NCBI RefSeq assembly: GCF_013177735.1
Contig: NZ_WOEZ01000228.1
Coordinates: 1 to 64,000, forward strand
Length of the DNA stretch: 64,000 bases
Reading direction: 5' to 3'
Origin: Paraburkholderia elongata
GTDB lineage: Bacteria > Pseudomonadota > Gammaproteobacteria > Burkholderiales > Burkholderiaceae
The notes beneath the pieces are model-generated. The model saw only the letters and a list, made by a program, of their open reading frames with translations. It had not been told where the DNA came from and ran no database searches. Both the position numbers and the translations under genes were made by a program. Below are positions 16,819 through 24,869 of this stretch, in pieces; position 1 is the first letter of the stretch; every line of letters starts with the position of its first letter.

Positions 16819-17579
16819 GCAAGCCCCAGCAAATAGATGCTCAACTCGAGAATCTGTTGTGCGAAGCCGAGGCAGTCGCCAGTGTAGCCGCCAATGCGTC
16901 TGACGAAGTAACGGCCCATGGCAAACCGCAGCGCTGCAAGCACAACGAATGTCGCGCCAGCGAAGCGCCAATCCGGCAGACCGGGCCCGTTCGGCCAGAG
17001 CAACAACGGCAAACCGAACACCGCTGCGCAGAGCAACACGGGACCACTCAAACGTTGCGCGACCGGTTTGGCTTTGCCTTCTGCGCGCACATAGTCGAGC
17101 GTGGCCAGATAGCTGATTGCAAACACGCGGCTCGCCGCATGCGCTGCAATCATCAGACTTGCGGCGCGCATCGGCGGTAACGCGGCGAGCGTTTGCCACT
17201 TCAGTGCTAGCGCGATCACGAGCGCGATGGCGCCGAAAGCACCGATGCGCGAATCATGCATGATGCGCAACACGTCCTCGCGCGTATAGGCGCCACCGAA
17301 CGCATCGACGCAATCGGCGAGTCCGTCCTCGTGAAATGCGCCGGTGACGAGAAGCGACGCAGCCATCGACAGCAGCACCGCCACGCCCGCTGGAAAAACA
17401 TGCAAGGCCGCGAGATAAATCAGCGCGCTCATTCCGCCGATCAATAGACCGACGAGCGGAAAATAACGCGCCGCCGCATTCAGATAGTGCGGCTCATACC
17501 CGACCCAACGCGGCACCGGCACACGCGTGAAATAGCCCAGCGCCGTGAAGAAATAGCGCAGTTCCGCGAGCGGGTTCAT
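16803..17579 (-). CDS. cobS: Adenosylcobinamide-GDP ribazoletransferase (cobalamin synthase)
   Basis: A 258-residue integral membrane enzyme joining AdoCbi-GDP with alpha-ribazole (or its phosphate) to finish the nucleotide loop. The family opening FFTALGYFTRVPVP and the motifs ARYFPLVGLLIG and FHEDGLADCVDAFGG (acidic metal site) are clear, as is GGYTGDCLGFAQQILE near the end. About six membrane helices are predicted. The start at MNPLAELRYF was chosen over a GTG five codons upstream. It lies between cobT (63-base gap) and cobC (overlap). Confidence 0.94.
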   Translation of the reverse strand: MNPLAELRYFFTALGYFTRVPVPRWVGYEPHYLNAAARYFPLVGLLIGGMSALIYLAALHVFPAGVAVLLSMAASLLVTGAFHEDGLADCVDAFGGAYTREDVLRIMHDSRIGAFGAIALVIALALKWQTLAALPPMRAASLMIAAHAASRVFAISYLATLDYVRAEGKAKPVAQRLSGPVLLCAAVFGLPLLLWPNGPGLPDWRFAGATFVVLAALRFAMGRYFVRRIGGYTGDCLGFAQQILELSIYLLGLAWISS

Positions 17580-17642
17580 GAGTGAACCGGACACGCGTTT
17601 CTGTATGACGGCGCTTCGTAAATCGGCGCTTTGTATATAGAA

Positions 17643-18704
17643 TCAAGCATCGCGATTCGCAACACCGGCCGATTCGAAGCTCGCCATTTCGTTGACGAAC
17701 GCCACTGCCGCACGCAGCAGCGGTACCGCGAGTACCGCGCCGGTGCCTTCGCCGAGACGCATATCGAGCGAGAGCAATGGCAGCGCGCCGAAATGATCGA
17801 GCATGCGCCGATGCCCCGCCTCGTTCGACGCATGCGCGAACACGCAATACTCGCGCACCTTCGGTGCAAACGCATCGGCCACCAGTAATGCCGAGGTCGC
17901 GATGAAACCGTCGACAAGGATCGTCATACGCGCTTGCGCAGCAGCGAGGTATGCGCCCGCCATCATGGCGATTTCGAAGCCGCCGAAGGTGGCGAGCACG
18001 TCGAGCGGATGGTTGGAAACAGCGTGATGCGCGAGTGCCGAGGCGAGTACGTTGCGCTTTTTCGCGAGCCCGGCATTGTCGAGACCCGTACCACGTCCGA
18101 CGCATTCGTCGATCGGCACACCGCACAGGCGGCTCATCAGACACGCGGCCGACGACGTATTCGCAATGCCCATTTCCCCGAAGCCGATCACATTGGTGCC
18201 GAGCGCCGCGTGATGCCGCACGCGAGCCGCGCCCGCCTGCATCGCGGCAAGCGCCTGCTCGCGCGTCATCGCGGGTTCGTGCGCGAAGTTGCGCGTACCG
18301 GCCGCAACCGGAATGTCGATGAGACCGTCCGTGGACGGCAGCGGCGTCGCAATGCCTGAGTTGACCACTTCGAGTTCGACACCGGAGACGCGGCTCAAGG
18401 CATTGATCGCAGCGCCGCCCGCAAGAAAGTTAGCGACCATTTGCGCGGTCACGGCTTGCGGATAAGGACTCACGCCTTCCTGCGCAATGCCGTGGTCGCC
18501 GGCGAACACGATCATCGCCGGACGTTCGACCGTGGGATGCGTCGTGCGTTGGATCAGACCCATCTGGCGTGCGAGCGTCTCGAGCCGCCCAAGACTGCCG
18601 GGTGGCTTGGTCTTGGTATCGATGACGTGTTGCAGCTCGGCACGCAGCGTTTGATCGAGCGGTTCGACTTCGGTCAATCCTGGCAAACCTGGCAAAGAAG
18701 TCAT
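17643..18704 (-). CDS. cobT: Nicotinate-nucleotide--dimethylbenzimidazole phosphoribosyltransferase
   Basis: A 353-residue cytoplasmic enzyme that makes alpha-ribazole 5'-phosphate from nicotinate mononucleotide and the lower-ligand base. Recognisable segments are KPPGSLGRLETLARQ, VFAGDHGIAQEGVSPYPQ, FLAGGAAINAL and IGFGEMGIANTSSAACL, plus the C-terminal LRLGEGTGA, whose Glu is the likely general base in this family. The start was set at MTSLPGLPGL; the open frame continues 19 codons upstream into the btuD gap. It is co-directional with btuD and cobS. Confidence 0.96.
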   Translation of the reverse strand: MTSLPGLPGLTEVEPLDQTLRAELQHVIDTKTKPPGSLGRLETLARQMGLIQRTTHPTVERPAMIVFAGDHGIAQEGVSPYPQAVTAQMVANFLAGGAAINALSRVSGVELEVVNSGIATPLPSTDGLIDIPVAAGTRNFAHEPAMTREQALAAMQAGAARVRHHAALGTNVIGFGEMGIANTSSAACLMSRLCGVPIDECVGRGTGLDNAGLAKKRNVLASALAHHAVSNHPLDVLATFGGFEIAMMAGAYLAAAQARMTILVDGFIATSALLVADAFAPKVREYCVFAHASNEAGHRRMLDHFGALPLLSLDMRLGEGTGAVLAVPLLRAAVAFVNEMASFESAGVANRDA

Positions 18705-18741
18705 AGACGTTTCTAAAAGAGAGAGTGTTTTGATAAAGCGC

Positions 18742-19581
18742 TTAGCCTGCCGGTGTGTCATCAGCCGCAGGCGATTCGTGACGTGAGCGCGGCGCTGGAA
18801 TCAGCGCCTCATGCTCGCCGTCGCGAATCAGAATCAACGGATAGCCGAACGCGCGGCTCGTCAGCGTGGGCGTCAGCACGTCGTGCACCGGTCCGGCATA
18901 CGCGCCGCCGTTACCGTCGAGCAGCAGCGCATGCGTCGCGAAGCGGCGCGCGAGGTTCAAATCGTGGCACGAAAACATCACTGTACGCCGAGGCTCGCGC
19001 GTCCAGGCGGTCAGCGCTTCCAGACAGTCGATCTGGTGGTGCAAATCCAGATGCGAGAGCGGTTCGTCGAGCAGCAACAACGGCGCCTCCTGGCACAACA
19101 CCGCCGCCAGCGCCACGCGTTGACGTTCGCCGCCCGAAAGCGACAGCACGTCGCGCCCAGCGAATGGGGCGAGGCCCAAACGATCCAACGCGGCATGCGC
19201 GGCAGCACGATCGGCCTCGCCCTCCCACCCCCAGCCGGTCAGATGCGGAAAGCGGTTCAGCATCACGATGTCGAGCACGCTCGCGCTGAAAGCGTCCGCT
19301 GCGCTTTGCGGCATCAGCGCGCGACGCTGCGCAAGCGGCAACGGCTGCCAGTCGGCAAGACGCACGCCGTCGAGTTCGACATGGCCCGCCGACGGTGGCG
19401 CCAGACCGGCGAGCGTGGACAGCAATGTCGTCTTGCCCGCGCCGTTCGGTCCGGCGATACACCAGATCTCGCCTGCGTAGAACGTATGCGTGAACGCGTC
19501 GAGCAAGGTGCGCATGCCCGCACGCAAGGTCAGGCGTTGCGCGCTCAGCGCGGAATGCGAGGCGTTGTGTGCGTTCATCAT
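18742..19581 (-). CDS. btuD: Cobalamin ABC transporter ATP-binding protein
   Basis: A 279-residue ABC ATPase. Walker A is at about residues 42-50 (GPNGAGKTTLLSTL), the Q-loop is MPQSAADAF, the signature is LSGGERQRVALA, Walker B is LLLLDEPLSHLD, and the switch histidine is SCHDLN. It pairs with the FecCD-type permease BtuC, whose stop codon overlaps its ATG (ATGATGA). The C-terminal roughly 25 residues (ALIPAPRSRHESPAADD) are a polar tail. A much longer open frame runs upstream antiparallel to btuC and is not coding. Confidence 0.93.
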   Translation of the reverse strand: MMNAHNASHSALSAQRLTLRAGMRTLLDAFTHTFYAGEIWCIAGPNGAGKTTLLSTLAGLAPPSAGHVELDGVRLADWQPLPLAQRRALMPQSAADAFSASVLDIVMLNRFPHLTGWGWEGEADRAAAHAALDRLGLAPFAGRDVLSLSGGERQRVALAAVLCQEAPLLLLDEPLSHLDLHHQIDCLEALTAWTREPRRTVMFSCHDLNLARRFATHALLLDGNGGAYAGPVHDVLTPTLTSRAFGYPLILIRDGEHEALIPAPRSRHESPAADDTPAG

Positions 19582-20639
19582 CGGCGCCTGCGCAACAGCA
19601 TCCACAGAAACACAGGCACGCCGATGATCGACGTGATCACGCCGACCGGCAATTGGGCCGGCGCGATCACGGTACGCGCGATCAGGTCCGCGCCCATCAC
19701 CGCGACACCGCCGCCGAGCGCCGCAGCGGGCAGCAGCATGCGCTGATCGTTGCCGAACGCGAGCCGCAGCATATGTGGCACCACGAGGCCGACAAAACCG
19801 ATGGTGCCCGCCGTAGTCACCGCAGCAGCAGCAGCCAGCGACGCCACCAGATACACGCGCAAACGCAGCGGCATCACAGCCACACCGAGTGCCTGCGCGG
19901 CAGCGTCGCCTCGCAGCAGCACATTCAGACGCGGCGCAGCGGGCACGATTGCCGCCAGCACGGCGACGAGCGCGGCGAGCGCTGTCCATGGCATCGCACC
20001 GCCGTTCAGATCGCCGGTCAGCCAGAACAACATGCCGCGCAGCCGACTGTCCGGCGCGAGGTTGAGCAACAAGGTAATGACGGCACCCCAACCGGCCGCG
20101 ATCACCGCGCCGGTCAACAGCAAACGCGGCGACGTATCCTGCGGCTCGCCCCGCCACAACTCGCGGCGTGCGAGGCCGAGCACCAGCAGGATCGACACGA
20201 AGGCGCCGGCGAATGCGCTGGCATCGACGATCCACCACGCGCAACCTGCGATCATCGCGACCAGCGCGAACGTCGCCGCGCCGCCCGACACCCCTAATAC
20301 GTAGGGTTCGGCCAACGGGTTGCGCAACAGCACCTGCAGCAGCGCACCGGCCAGTGCAAGCAACGCGCCGCACGCGAAGCCGGCCAGCGCGCGCGGCAAA
20401 CGCAGCGTACGCACGATCTCACCGGCAAGATCGGCGGACTCGACATGCGACGCGTGCGACGGCAGCAGCGCCGCCAACACGCGGGCGGGTGCGAGCGACA
20501 CGCTGCCGAGCGCGAGCGACGCCATCAGCACAGCCAGCGCGATGCCCGCGAGCGCGAGCCAGATCGCGACCGCGCGCTTCGCGCTCATCACGTGCATCGT
20601 GGTCGTGGTCGTGTGCATAGGGCTCAATCTGCGGTTCAT
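19578..20639 (-). CDS. btuC: Cobalamin ABC transporter permease (FecCD family)
   Basis: A 353-residue inner-membrane permease with about ten hydrophobic helices. FecCD-family marks are LPRALAGFACGALLALAG (the RxPR-like entrance), NPLAEPYVLGVSGGAATFA, and FVGLVVPHMLRLAFGNDQR, which couples to the ATPase. The first ATG is used; later in-frame Met codons (MHVMSAKRA) could also serve, since the first 17 residues are Thr- and Met-rich. It works with btuD (overlapping) and probably btuF. It lies 27 bases after btuB. Confidence 0.93.
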   Translation of the reverse strand: MNRRLSPMHTTTTTMHVMSAKRAVAIWLALAGIALAVLMASLALGSVSLAPARVLAALLPSHASHVESADLAGEIVRTLRLPRALAGFACGALLALAGALLQVLLRNPLAEPYVLGVSGGAATFALVAMIAGCAWWIVDASAFAGAFVSILLVLGLARRELWRGEPQDTSPRLLLTGAVIAAGWGAVITLLLNLAPDSRLRGMLFWLTGDLNGGAMPWTALAALVAVLAAIVPAAPRLNVLLRGDAAAQALGVAVMPLRLRVYLVASLAAAAAVTTAGTIGFVGLVVPHMLRLAFGNDQRMLLPAAALGGGVAVMGADLIARTVIAPAQLPVGVITSIIGVPVFLWMLLRRRR

Positions 20640-20666
20640 CGACGCGTTCTCATGCGAGTACGTTCG

Positions 20667-22595
20667 TCACTGCTGCTGCCAACCAACCGTGACATACGCA
20701 CCGCGCCGCGGCGAGTTATACGAGTAGGCCGTTTCATAGTCCTTGTTCAACAGGTTCTGGATCTGCGCGGCGACGTACCACGCCTTCGTGACGTTGTAGC
20801 GCGCGGACAGATTGACCACACCGTAGCCACCCAGCGCGCCGCTGCTATCTTCACGGGCGCCGCTGACGATCCACTCGCCGCCGACACGCCACCCGGCGAT
20901 GCTGCGATTCACCGCCAGCGACGCGAAGTGCCGCGCACGCCGCACGAGATCGGTATCGCTATCGAGGTCGACGGGATTTTGCAGCGTCACCGACGCGCGT
21001 ATATCCGTCTTGCCCACATGGCCGCTCCACGATCCTTCGAGCCCCTGCACCTTCGCACGGCCCACGTTCTCAGCCAGATAAATGCCGGGCGAGATCTGCG
21101 GGTAGTCGATCAGATTCGAATAACGCGTCTGGAACGCGCTCAGACGCATCACGCCAAGCGCATTCGATGCGTACTGCAACGCTGCTTCGATCGAATGGCT
21201 GCGCTCCGGCTGGATCGACGGATTGCCGCTGGTCGGATAGTACAGATCGTCGAAGCTCGGTGCGCGAAATGAATCCGAATAGCTTGCAGTGGCCTTCCAA
21301 TGCTCGGTGATGTCGAAGCCATAGCCGAGATAGTAACTGTTCGCCCCGCCGAAATCGGAATACTGATCGCGCCGCAGATTGGCCTGAATCTGGTTGCGCC
21401 CGAAGCGCCCCGTATAACCGACAAAGCCCGAATCCACATGCCGGTCAGGTGCCGCGAACGTATCCGAGTCGAGGCTCTGATCCAGATGCTCATAGCCGAC
21501 CTGCAGTTTCTGCTGCGCGGCGAGCGCGAAATCGTTCTGCCACGTGTACTGGCGATTGTCGGTGTCGAAGCGGCCGTTGTAGATGCCGTTGGTATTCGAC
21601 ACGCTGCGGTCGTCGCCTTCGGCAACGACGAAGTGCGTGGTCCACCAGTCGGTCAGCTTGCCGTTCGCGAACACCGACACCTGGCGCACTTTGGTGTAGA
21701 GGTTGTTCAGATCGGTCGGCACGCCGTATGCGTTGTCGTAACTGTTATTGCCGTTCGACTGGAGATACGTGACGCCCGCGTCCCACTTGTCGTTGAACTT
21801 GTGGCGCAGCGAAGCCGAGATGCTTTCGTTCAGATAGCCGTTCGCGTTCGGATTCGCGTTGGGCGCCTGTGCGGGATTGAGCGACGAGAAACCGTCGTCT
21901 TTTGAGCGAGCGAGCGAGATGCTGAACGTAGTGTTGCCGTCTTTATCCAGTGCGCCGTTCACACCGGCCTGTTGCGTCTGCGTGTGATAGCTGCCGTAGC
22001 CCACCGAAAAATTGAAGCGTGGCGGATGGTCGCCGCCGTCTTTCGTGAATACCTGCACCACGCCGCCAATTGCGCCGGAGCCGTATAACGCGGACACGTT
22101 GCCGTTCACTACTTCGACGTGATCGATCTGGTCGAGCGGAATCTGCGCGAGTTGTGGCGCACCCAGGCTCACCGAATCGACCCGCACGCCGTCGATCAGC
22201 AAAAGCGATTGCGTCGACGATGCGCCGCGCAGAAACAGGCTCGTCGTCGAACCCGGGCCACCGGTGCGCGAAATCTGCGCGCCGGGCGCGAGTTGCAGCA
22301 GACCGGGCAAATCGGTCGCGGTCGTATCGGCGATGTCCTGCTGGTCGAACAGCGTGGTCTGCGGGATCGCATCGGCGAGCGCTTGCGGTCCGCGCTCCGC
22401 AGTGACTACAACGGGCGACAACACTGTGGGCGACGACCCGGCAGCCCCCGCATCGGCAGAGGTAGAAGAAGATGAAGACGGCGAAGAAGAAGAAGAAGAA
22501 GAAGAAGAAGAAGAAGAAGAAGAAGCTTGTGCATGCACGACGAGCGGCAGGCTCGCAAAGGCGAGCAACGCCGCGCGAGCGATGGGGGACAGCAT
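20667..22595 (-). CDS. btuB: TonB-dependent cobalamin receptor
   Basis: A 642-residue outer-membrane receptor. The signal peptide is MLSPIARAALLAFASLPLVV with cleavage near HAQA. A serine-rich linker follows (14 TCT-coded Ser, Pro, then 5 Ser). Next come a TonB-box-like LSPVVVTAERG and a plug domain (DLPGLLQLAPGAQISRTGGPG, FLRGASSTQSLLLIDGVRV, VEVVNGNVSALYGSGAIGGVVQV). The rest is a 22-strand-type barrel, ending in aromatic-rich strands (YETAYSYNSPRRGAYVTVGWQQQ). Cobalamin is assigned because a cobalamin riboswitch precedes it and cobalamin genes follow. It heads the operon down to cobC. The TCT tract is odd: slippage would alter only linker length. Confidence 0.93.
   Translation of the reverse strand: MLSPIARAALLAFASLPLVVHAQASSSSSSSSSSSSSSPSSSSSTSADAGAAGSSPTVLSPVVVTAERGPQALADAIPQTTLFDQQDIADTTATDLPGLLQLAPGAQISRTGGPGSTTSLFLRGASSTQSLLLIDGVRVDSVSLGAPQLAQIPLDQIDHVEVVNGNVSALYGSGAIGGVVQVFTKDGGDHPPRFNFSVGYGSYHTQTQQAGVNGALDKDGNTTFSISLARSKDDGFSSLNPAQAPNANPNANGYLNESISASLRHKFNDKWDAGVTYLQSNGNNSYDNAYGVPTDLNNLYTKVRQVSVFANGKLTDWWTTHFVVAEGDDRSVSNTNGIYNGRFDTDNRQYTWQNDFALAAQQKLQVGYEHLDQSLDSDTFAAPDRHVDSGFVGYTGRFGRNQIQANLRRDQYSDFGGANSYYLGYGFDITEHWKATASYSDSFRAPSFDDLYYPTSGNPSIQPERSHSIEAALQYASNALGVMRLSAFQTRYSNLIDYPQISPGIYLAENVGRAKVQGLEGSWSGHVGKTDIRASVTLQNPVDLDSDTDLVRRARHFASLAVNRSIAGWRVGGEWIVSGAREDSSGALGGYGVVNLSARYNVTKAWYVAAQIQNLLNKDYETAYSYNSPRRGAYVTVGWQQQ
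22483..22525 (-). repeat. Trinucleotide tract (14 TCT codons) in btuB
   Basis: An uninterrupted run of 14 GAA triplets on the plus strand reads as TCT serine codons in btuB, just after the signal peptide. Such a tract is prone to slippage. Since the unit is three bases, copy-number change keeps the frame and lengthens or shortens the linker before the TonB box. Confidence 0.95.
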
Positions 22596-22702
22596 GGGAT
22601 GACATTCCTGTGGATAGTGTGCTCGGCCCGCTTCCCCGCAGGCCGATGCGTAACGAGGCGTCCGCGCTGTTTTACGTTTGCGTGGGGACGACCCTCTCCC
22701 TC

Positions 22703-22890
22703 TGGCCGGTATCCGGGCTGGCGACACATCGATCCCGCCTTCCCACGCGTGACGCGCAGTGGCACACTCGTGTGTTCAGCTTCAAACACGCGATCAGGAT
22801 CGACCTGCATGACGTATGCGGTCGCTTACCGTTGCGGGGGCAGCGCAGGTTCGCGCGTTCAGGCGAGACGCGCGCCCTGCTTCCCGTTTA
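22703..22890 (-). ncRNA. Cobalamin riboswitch in the btuB leader
   Basis: On the minus strand the conserved blocks occur in order. AACGGGAAGCAGGG is at the 5' side, CTGCCCCCGCAACGGTAAG follows, then GCCACTGCG, then GGGAAGGCGGGATCGATG, and finally the B12 box AGCCCGGATACCGGCC at 22704-22719. Order, spacing and sequence match the cobalamin (AdoCbl) riboswitch class. About 108 bases separate the B12 box from the btuB ATG, leaving room for an expression platform. It should shut off btuB and the genes down to cobC when adenosylcobalamin is plentiful. Confidence 0.95.
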
Positions 22891-22936
22891 ACTGCGCGCA
22901 CTGTGGAAAAGCGCGCGCGGGCACCAGAGTGCGGCC

Positions 22937-22965
22937 AGTTTAGGAGGGGCCTTCGGGTCCGTCAA
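22937..22965 (-). promoter_or_regulatory. Sigma70-type promoter for the btuB operon
   Basis: On the minus strand, TTGACG (22960-22965) and TAAACT (22937-22942) are separated by 17 bases. Transcription would begin at about 22930, roughly 40 bases before the riboswitch. Both hexamers are close to consensus, and the position is right for the riboswitch leader. Confidence 0.75.
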
Positions 22966-23076
22966 GAATGGTTAATCCGTGCGCAATCTGTTCGGTTAAG
23001 TGCAGGTTATTGTCCGATGCGCGGGTTGTTTTTCATCATATGGTCGCTAAAAGCCTGCACAAAGCGATGTTGTTAC

Positions 23077-23091
23077 GTCTCGAAACGAGAC
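23077..23091. promoter_or_regulatory. Short perfect palindrome before the zapA operon
   Basis: GTCTCG and CGAGAC flank AAA. It lies about 60 bases before the coiled-coil gene and near a possible -35 (TTGTCG at 23094-23099) and TAAAAT (23120-23125, a 20-base spacing, which is long). It could be an operator or a chance palindrome. Confidence 0.3.
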
Positions 23092-23150
23092 AATTGTCGG
23101 AACCTGCGACATTCCGCGCTAAAATGCGATGTCTTTAGAGGACGCAGCAG

Positions 23151-23507
23151 ATGCTCACCGAACTCGAAACACTTTCACAGAATATCGGCAAGCTGATCGC
23201 GATCAGCCAACGCCACAATGAAGCGCGGCTCGCGCTCGAAGATCAGCTCGCTCAAACGCGTGCCGAAGCAGAGGCCACGCGCACTGAACTCGCGTTGATG
23301 CGCGAGGAGCGCGATGCACTGCAGGCGGAACGCGACGCGCTGTCGGCAAAGATCGACGACGCACAGGTACGCCTGAATGCGATCCTCGAAAAGCTGCCGC
23401 GGGCCCGCGCGCACAGCGAGCCGGACAATCAGCTCGATCTGCTCGAGACCGCACCGCATGAGGTCGAAGCGGAGAGCGACGTCACCCGCCATGGAGAAAA
23501 TGCATGA
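23151..23507 (+). CDS. Coiled-coil protein encoded with ZapA
   Basis: A 118-residue, largely helical protein: residues 1-85 form a heptad-rich coiled coil (LETLSQNIGKLIAISQRHNE, then repeated E/R/A-rich heptads). The C-terminal roughly 30 residues are polar and probably disordered (PDNQLDLLETAPHEVEAESD). No signal or membrane segment is present. The layout resembles short ZapB/DUF904-type division proteins, but the sequence alone does not prove that. Its TGA overlaps the zapA ATG (ATGA), which argues for a joint role at the division septum. Confidence 0.75.
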   Translation: MLTELETLSQNIGKLIAISQRHNEARLALEDQLAQTRAEAEATRTELALMREERDALQAERDALSAKIDDAQVRLNAILEKLPRARAHSEPDNQLDLLETAPHEVEAESDVTRHGENA

Positions 23508-23818
23508 CCACCAAGCAGATCGAAGTATCGATTCTCGGCGTGCCCTATCGTCTCGCCTGCTCGCCGGAAACTGAAGGCGCGCTGCTTGAAGCAGTGGCAC
23601 GCGTCGACGCCGAGATGTCGAAGATTCGCAATAACAGCAACGTGCGCGGCACGGATCGAATTGCCGTCATGGCTGCGCTGTCGCTGGCATCGGAACTGCT
23701 TAAGCTGCAAACAAGCGTGCGACACGGAGAAGCATTTCCCGCAGAAGAAATCCGGCGTACAATGCACCAAATGAACGAACAACTGGGTACTGTGATTCAG
23801 CAGTACAGCATGCAGTAA
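23504..23818 (+). CDS. zapA: Cell division protein ZapA
   Basis: A 104-residue FtsZ-ring accessory protein that bundles FtsZ filaments. The N-terminal beta part (KQIEVSILGVPYRLACSPE) and the following helix (LLEAVARVDAEMSKIR) are typical. RGTDRIAVMAALSLASELLKLQ matches the R-x-x-x-x-A-V-x-A-A-L core of the family, and the C-terminal helix is the coiled coil. It overlaps the preceding coiled-coil gene by 4 bases. 6S RNA follows, the order usual in beta-proteobacteria. Confidence 0.95.
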   Translation: MTTKQIEVSILGVPYRLACSPETEGALLEAVARVDAEMSKIRNNSNVRGTDRIAVMAALSLASELLKLQTSVRHGEAFPAEEIRRTMHQMNEQLGTVIQQYSMQ

Positions 23819-23883
23819 GTACCCGGCAGTCTCGAACAATCTCAAGTGGCCGGTCCTGAGATCGGCTGCGAATTCAAGCGGAA

Positions 23884-23905
23884 TGCATGAGCCACGACTC
23901 ATGCA
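23884..23905 (+). terminator. Hairpin after zapA
   Basis: TGCATGAG and CTCATGCA form a perfect 8-bp stem around a 6-base loop, 66 bases after the zapA stop. No T-run follows, so termination is only a possibility. It lies just before the 6S RNA and could separate the two transcripts. Confidence 0.35.
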
Positions 23906-23927
23906 AACGATTGAGTTCAATCGGTTT

Positions 23928-24111
23928 GACCTCCCTGCCTGGTTCGCCAAGGTCATATATTCCTTGAACCAATGCCATGTGCACGGTTGTGGAAATTTGT
24001 AGCACGGGTGTGCGCGTCACTCTGTCTGATGTACCCGAAGTGCTGCTAACTGCGACCAATTCTGAACCCCCGGTTCAGGATGCCGGCCTAGCGGCTAAGG
24101 CGGGGACCTTC
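23928..24111 (+). ncRNA. ssrS: 6S RNA
   Basis: This non-coding stretch after zapA has the position and marks of 6S RNA, which binds the sigma70 holoenzyme in stationary phase. The 5' segment CCCTGCCT (23933-23940) pairs fully with AGGCGGGG (24098-24105), forming the closing stem. Inside are TGGTTCGCCAAGGTC, TTCCTTGAACC and CTGCGACCAATTCTGAACCC, similar to the beta-proteobacterial version. The length of about 184 bases is right, and a strong terminator follows at once. Ends are approximate. Confidence 0.82.
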
Positions 24112-24113
24112 TT

Positions 24114-24150
24114 CAAAACGGCATCGGACTTCGGTTCGGTGCCGTTTTTC
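24114..24150 (+). terminator. Rho-independent terminator after 6S RNA
   Basis: The stem AAAACGGCATCG / CGGTGCCGTTTTT is followed by a T-rich run (TTTTTCTTT). It directly follows the 6S RNA and would define its precursor end. Confidence 0.85.
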
Positions 24151-24205
24151 TTTGGGCCTCGATTTTTCTTCTGTATTCTCAAACCTTTAACGTTCAATTC
24201 GATTC

Positions 24206-24664
24206 ATGCGCTACTGGCTAATGAAGTCCGAACCGGACGAAGCAAGCATCGACCATCTCGCCCTGGCACCGCAACACACGTTGCCGTGGACTGGCGTGCG
24301 CAACTATCAGGCGCGCAACTTCATGCGCGACATGATGCAGGTCGGCGACGGTGTGCTGTTCTATCACTCGAGTTGCCCTGAGCCGGGCATCGCCGGGCTC
24401 GCGGAGGTATCGTCCACCGCCTATCCGGATCCGACTCAATTCGACAAGAAGAGCGCCTACTACGACCCGAAGTCGTCGCAGGAAACGCCGCGATGGTTAC
24501 TCGTCGACGTGGTGTTCAAGAAGAAGATTCCGTTGATTCCGCTTGCGGCGCTGCGCGAGCATGAGGAATTGAAGGACATGCGCGTGCTCGCCCGAGGCAA
24601 CCGCCTGTCGATCACGCCGGTGACCGAAGCCGAATGGCGCTTCATCACCAAACGTCTTGTTTGA
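24206..24664 (+). CDS. EVE-domain protein
   Basis: A 152-residue protein made of one EVE domain, a PUA-like fold thought to bind modified nucleic-acid bases. The family opening MRYWLMKSEPDEASIDHLA is exact in style, followed by WTGVRNYQARNFMRDMMQVGDGVLFYHSSC and GIAGLAEVSSTAYPDPTQFD. No partner nuclease domain is fused. In beta-proteobacteria this gene commonly follows zapA and 6S RNA, as here, so it is housekeeping-like rather than defence-linked. The start ATG is the only sensible one. Confidence 0.92.
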   Translation: MRYWLMKSEPDEASIDHLALAPQHTLPWTGVRNYQARNFMRDMMQVGDGVLFYHSSCPEPGIAGLAEVSSTAYPDPTQFDKKSAYYDPKSSQETPRWLLVDVVFKKKIPLIPLAALREHEELKDMRVLARGNRLSITPVTEAEWRFITKRLV

Positions 24665-24869
24665 CGTTGCTGACGTTGCATAGGCACAAGTGACCCGTTG
24701 TCGCGTAAGTCATGCGCAAATCTGTGTGTGGATGAAGGCAAACGTTGAGCAAACGTCAAATTAGGGAACCAAGCTCAGGTTACAAGCGCCTAACGGACTC
24801 GCAAACGTTGTGCCACTGCACGGCGTTCGCTCAAATCGTGCACAACCTGTTCAAGCAAGGAGTCCAAGA

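Noticed and set aside
19582..20373. Upstream extension of the btuD frame giving a 543-residue protein
   Set aside because: The extension is Arg/Ala/Gly-rich and lies within btuC in another frame. The ATG overlapping the btuC stop gives a normal ABC ATPase.
22483..22525. Phase-variable on/off switch of btuB by the TCT tract
   Set aside because: The unit is three bases, so gain or loss cannot shift the frame; only linker length can change.
24206..24664. EVE protein as part of a defence island
   Set aside because: It is in the usual housekeeping place after zapA and 6S RNA, with no restriction or nuclease genes nearby.
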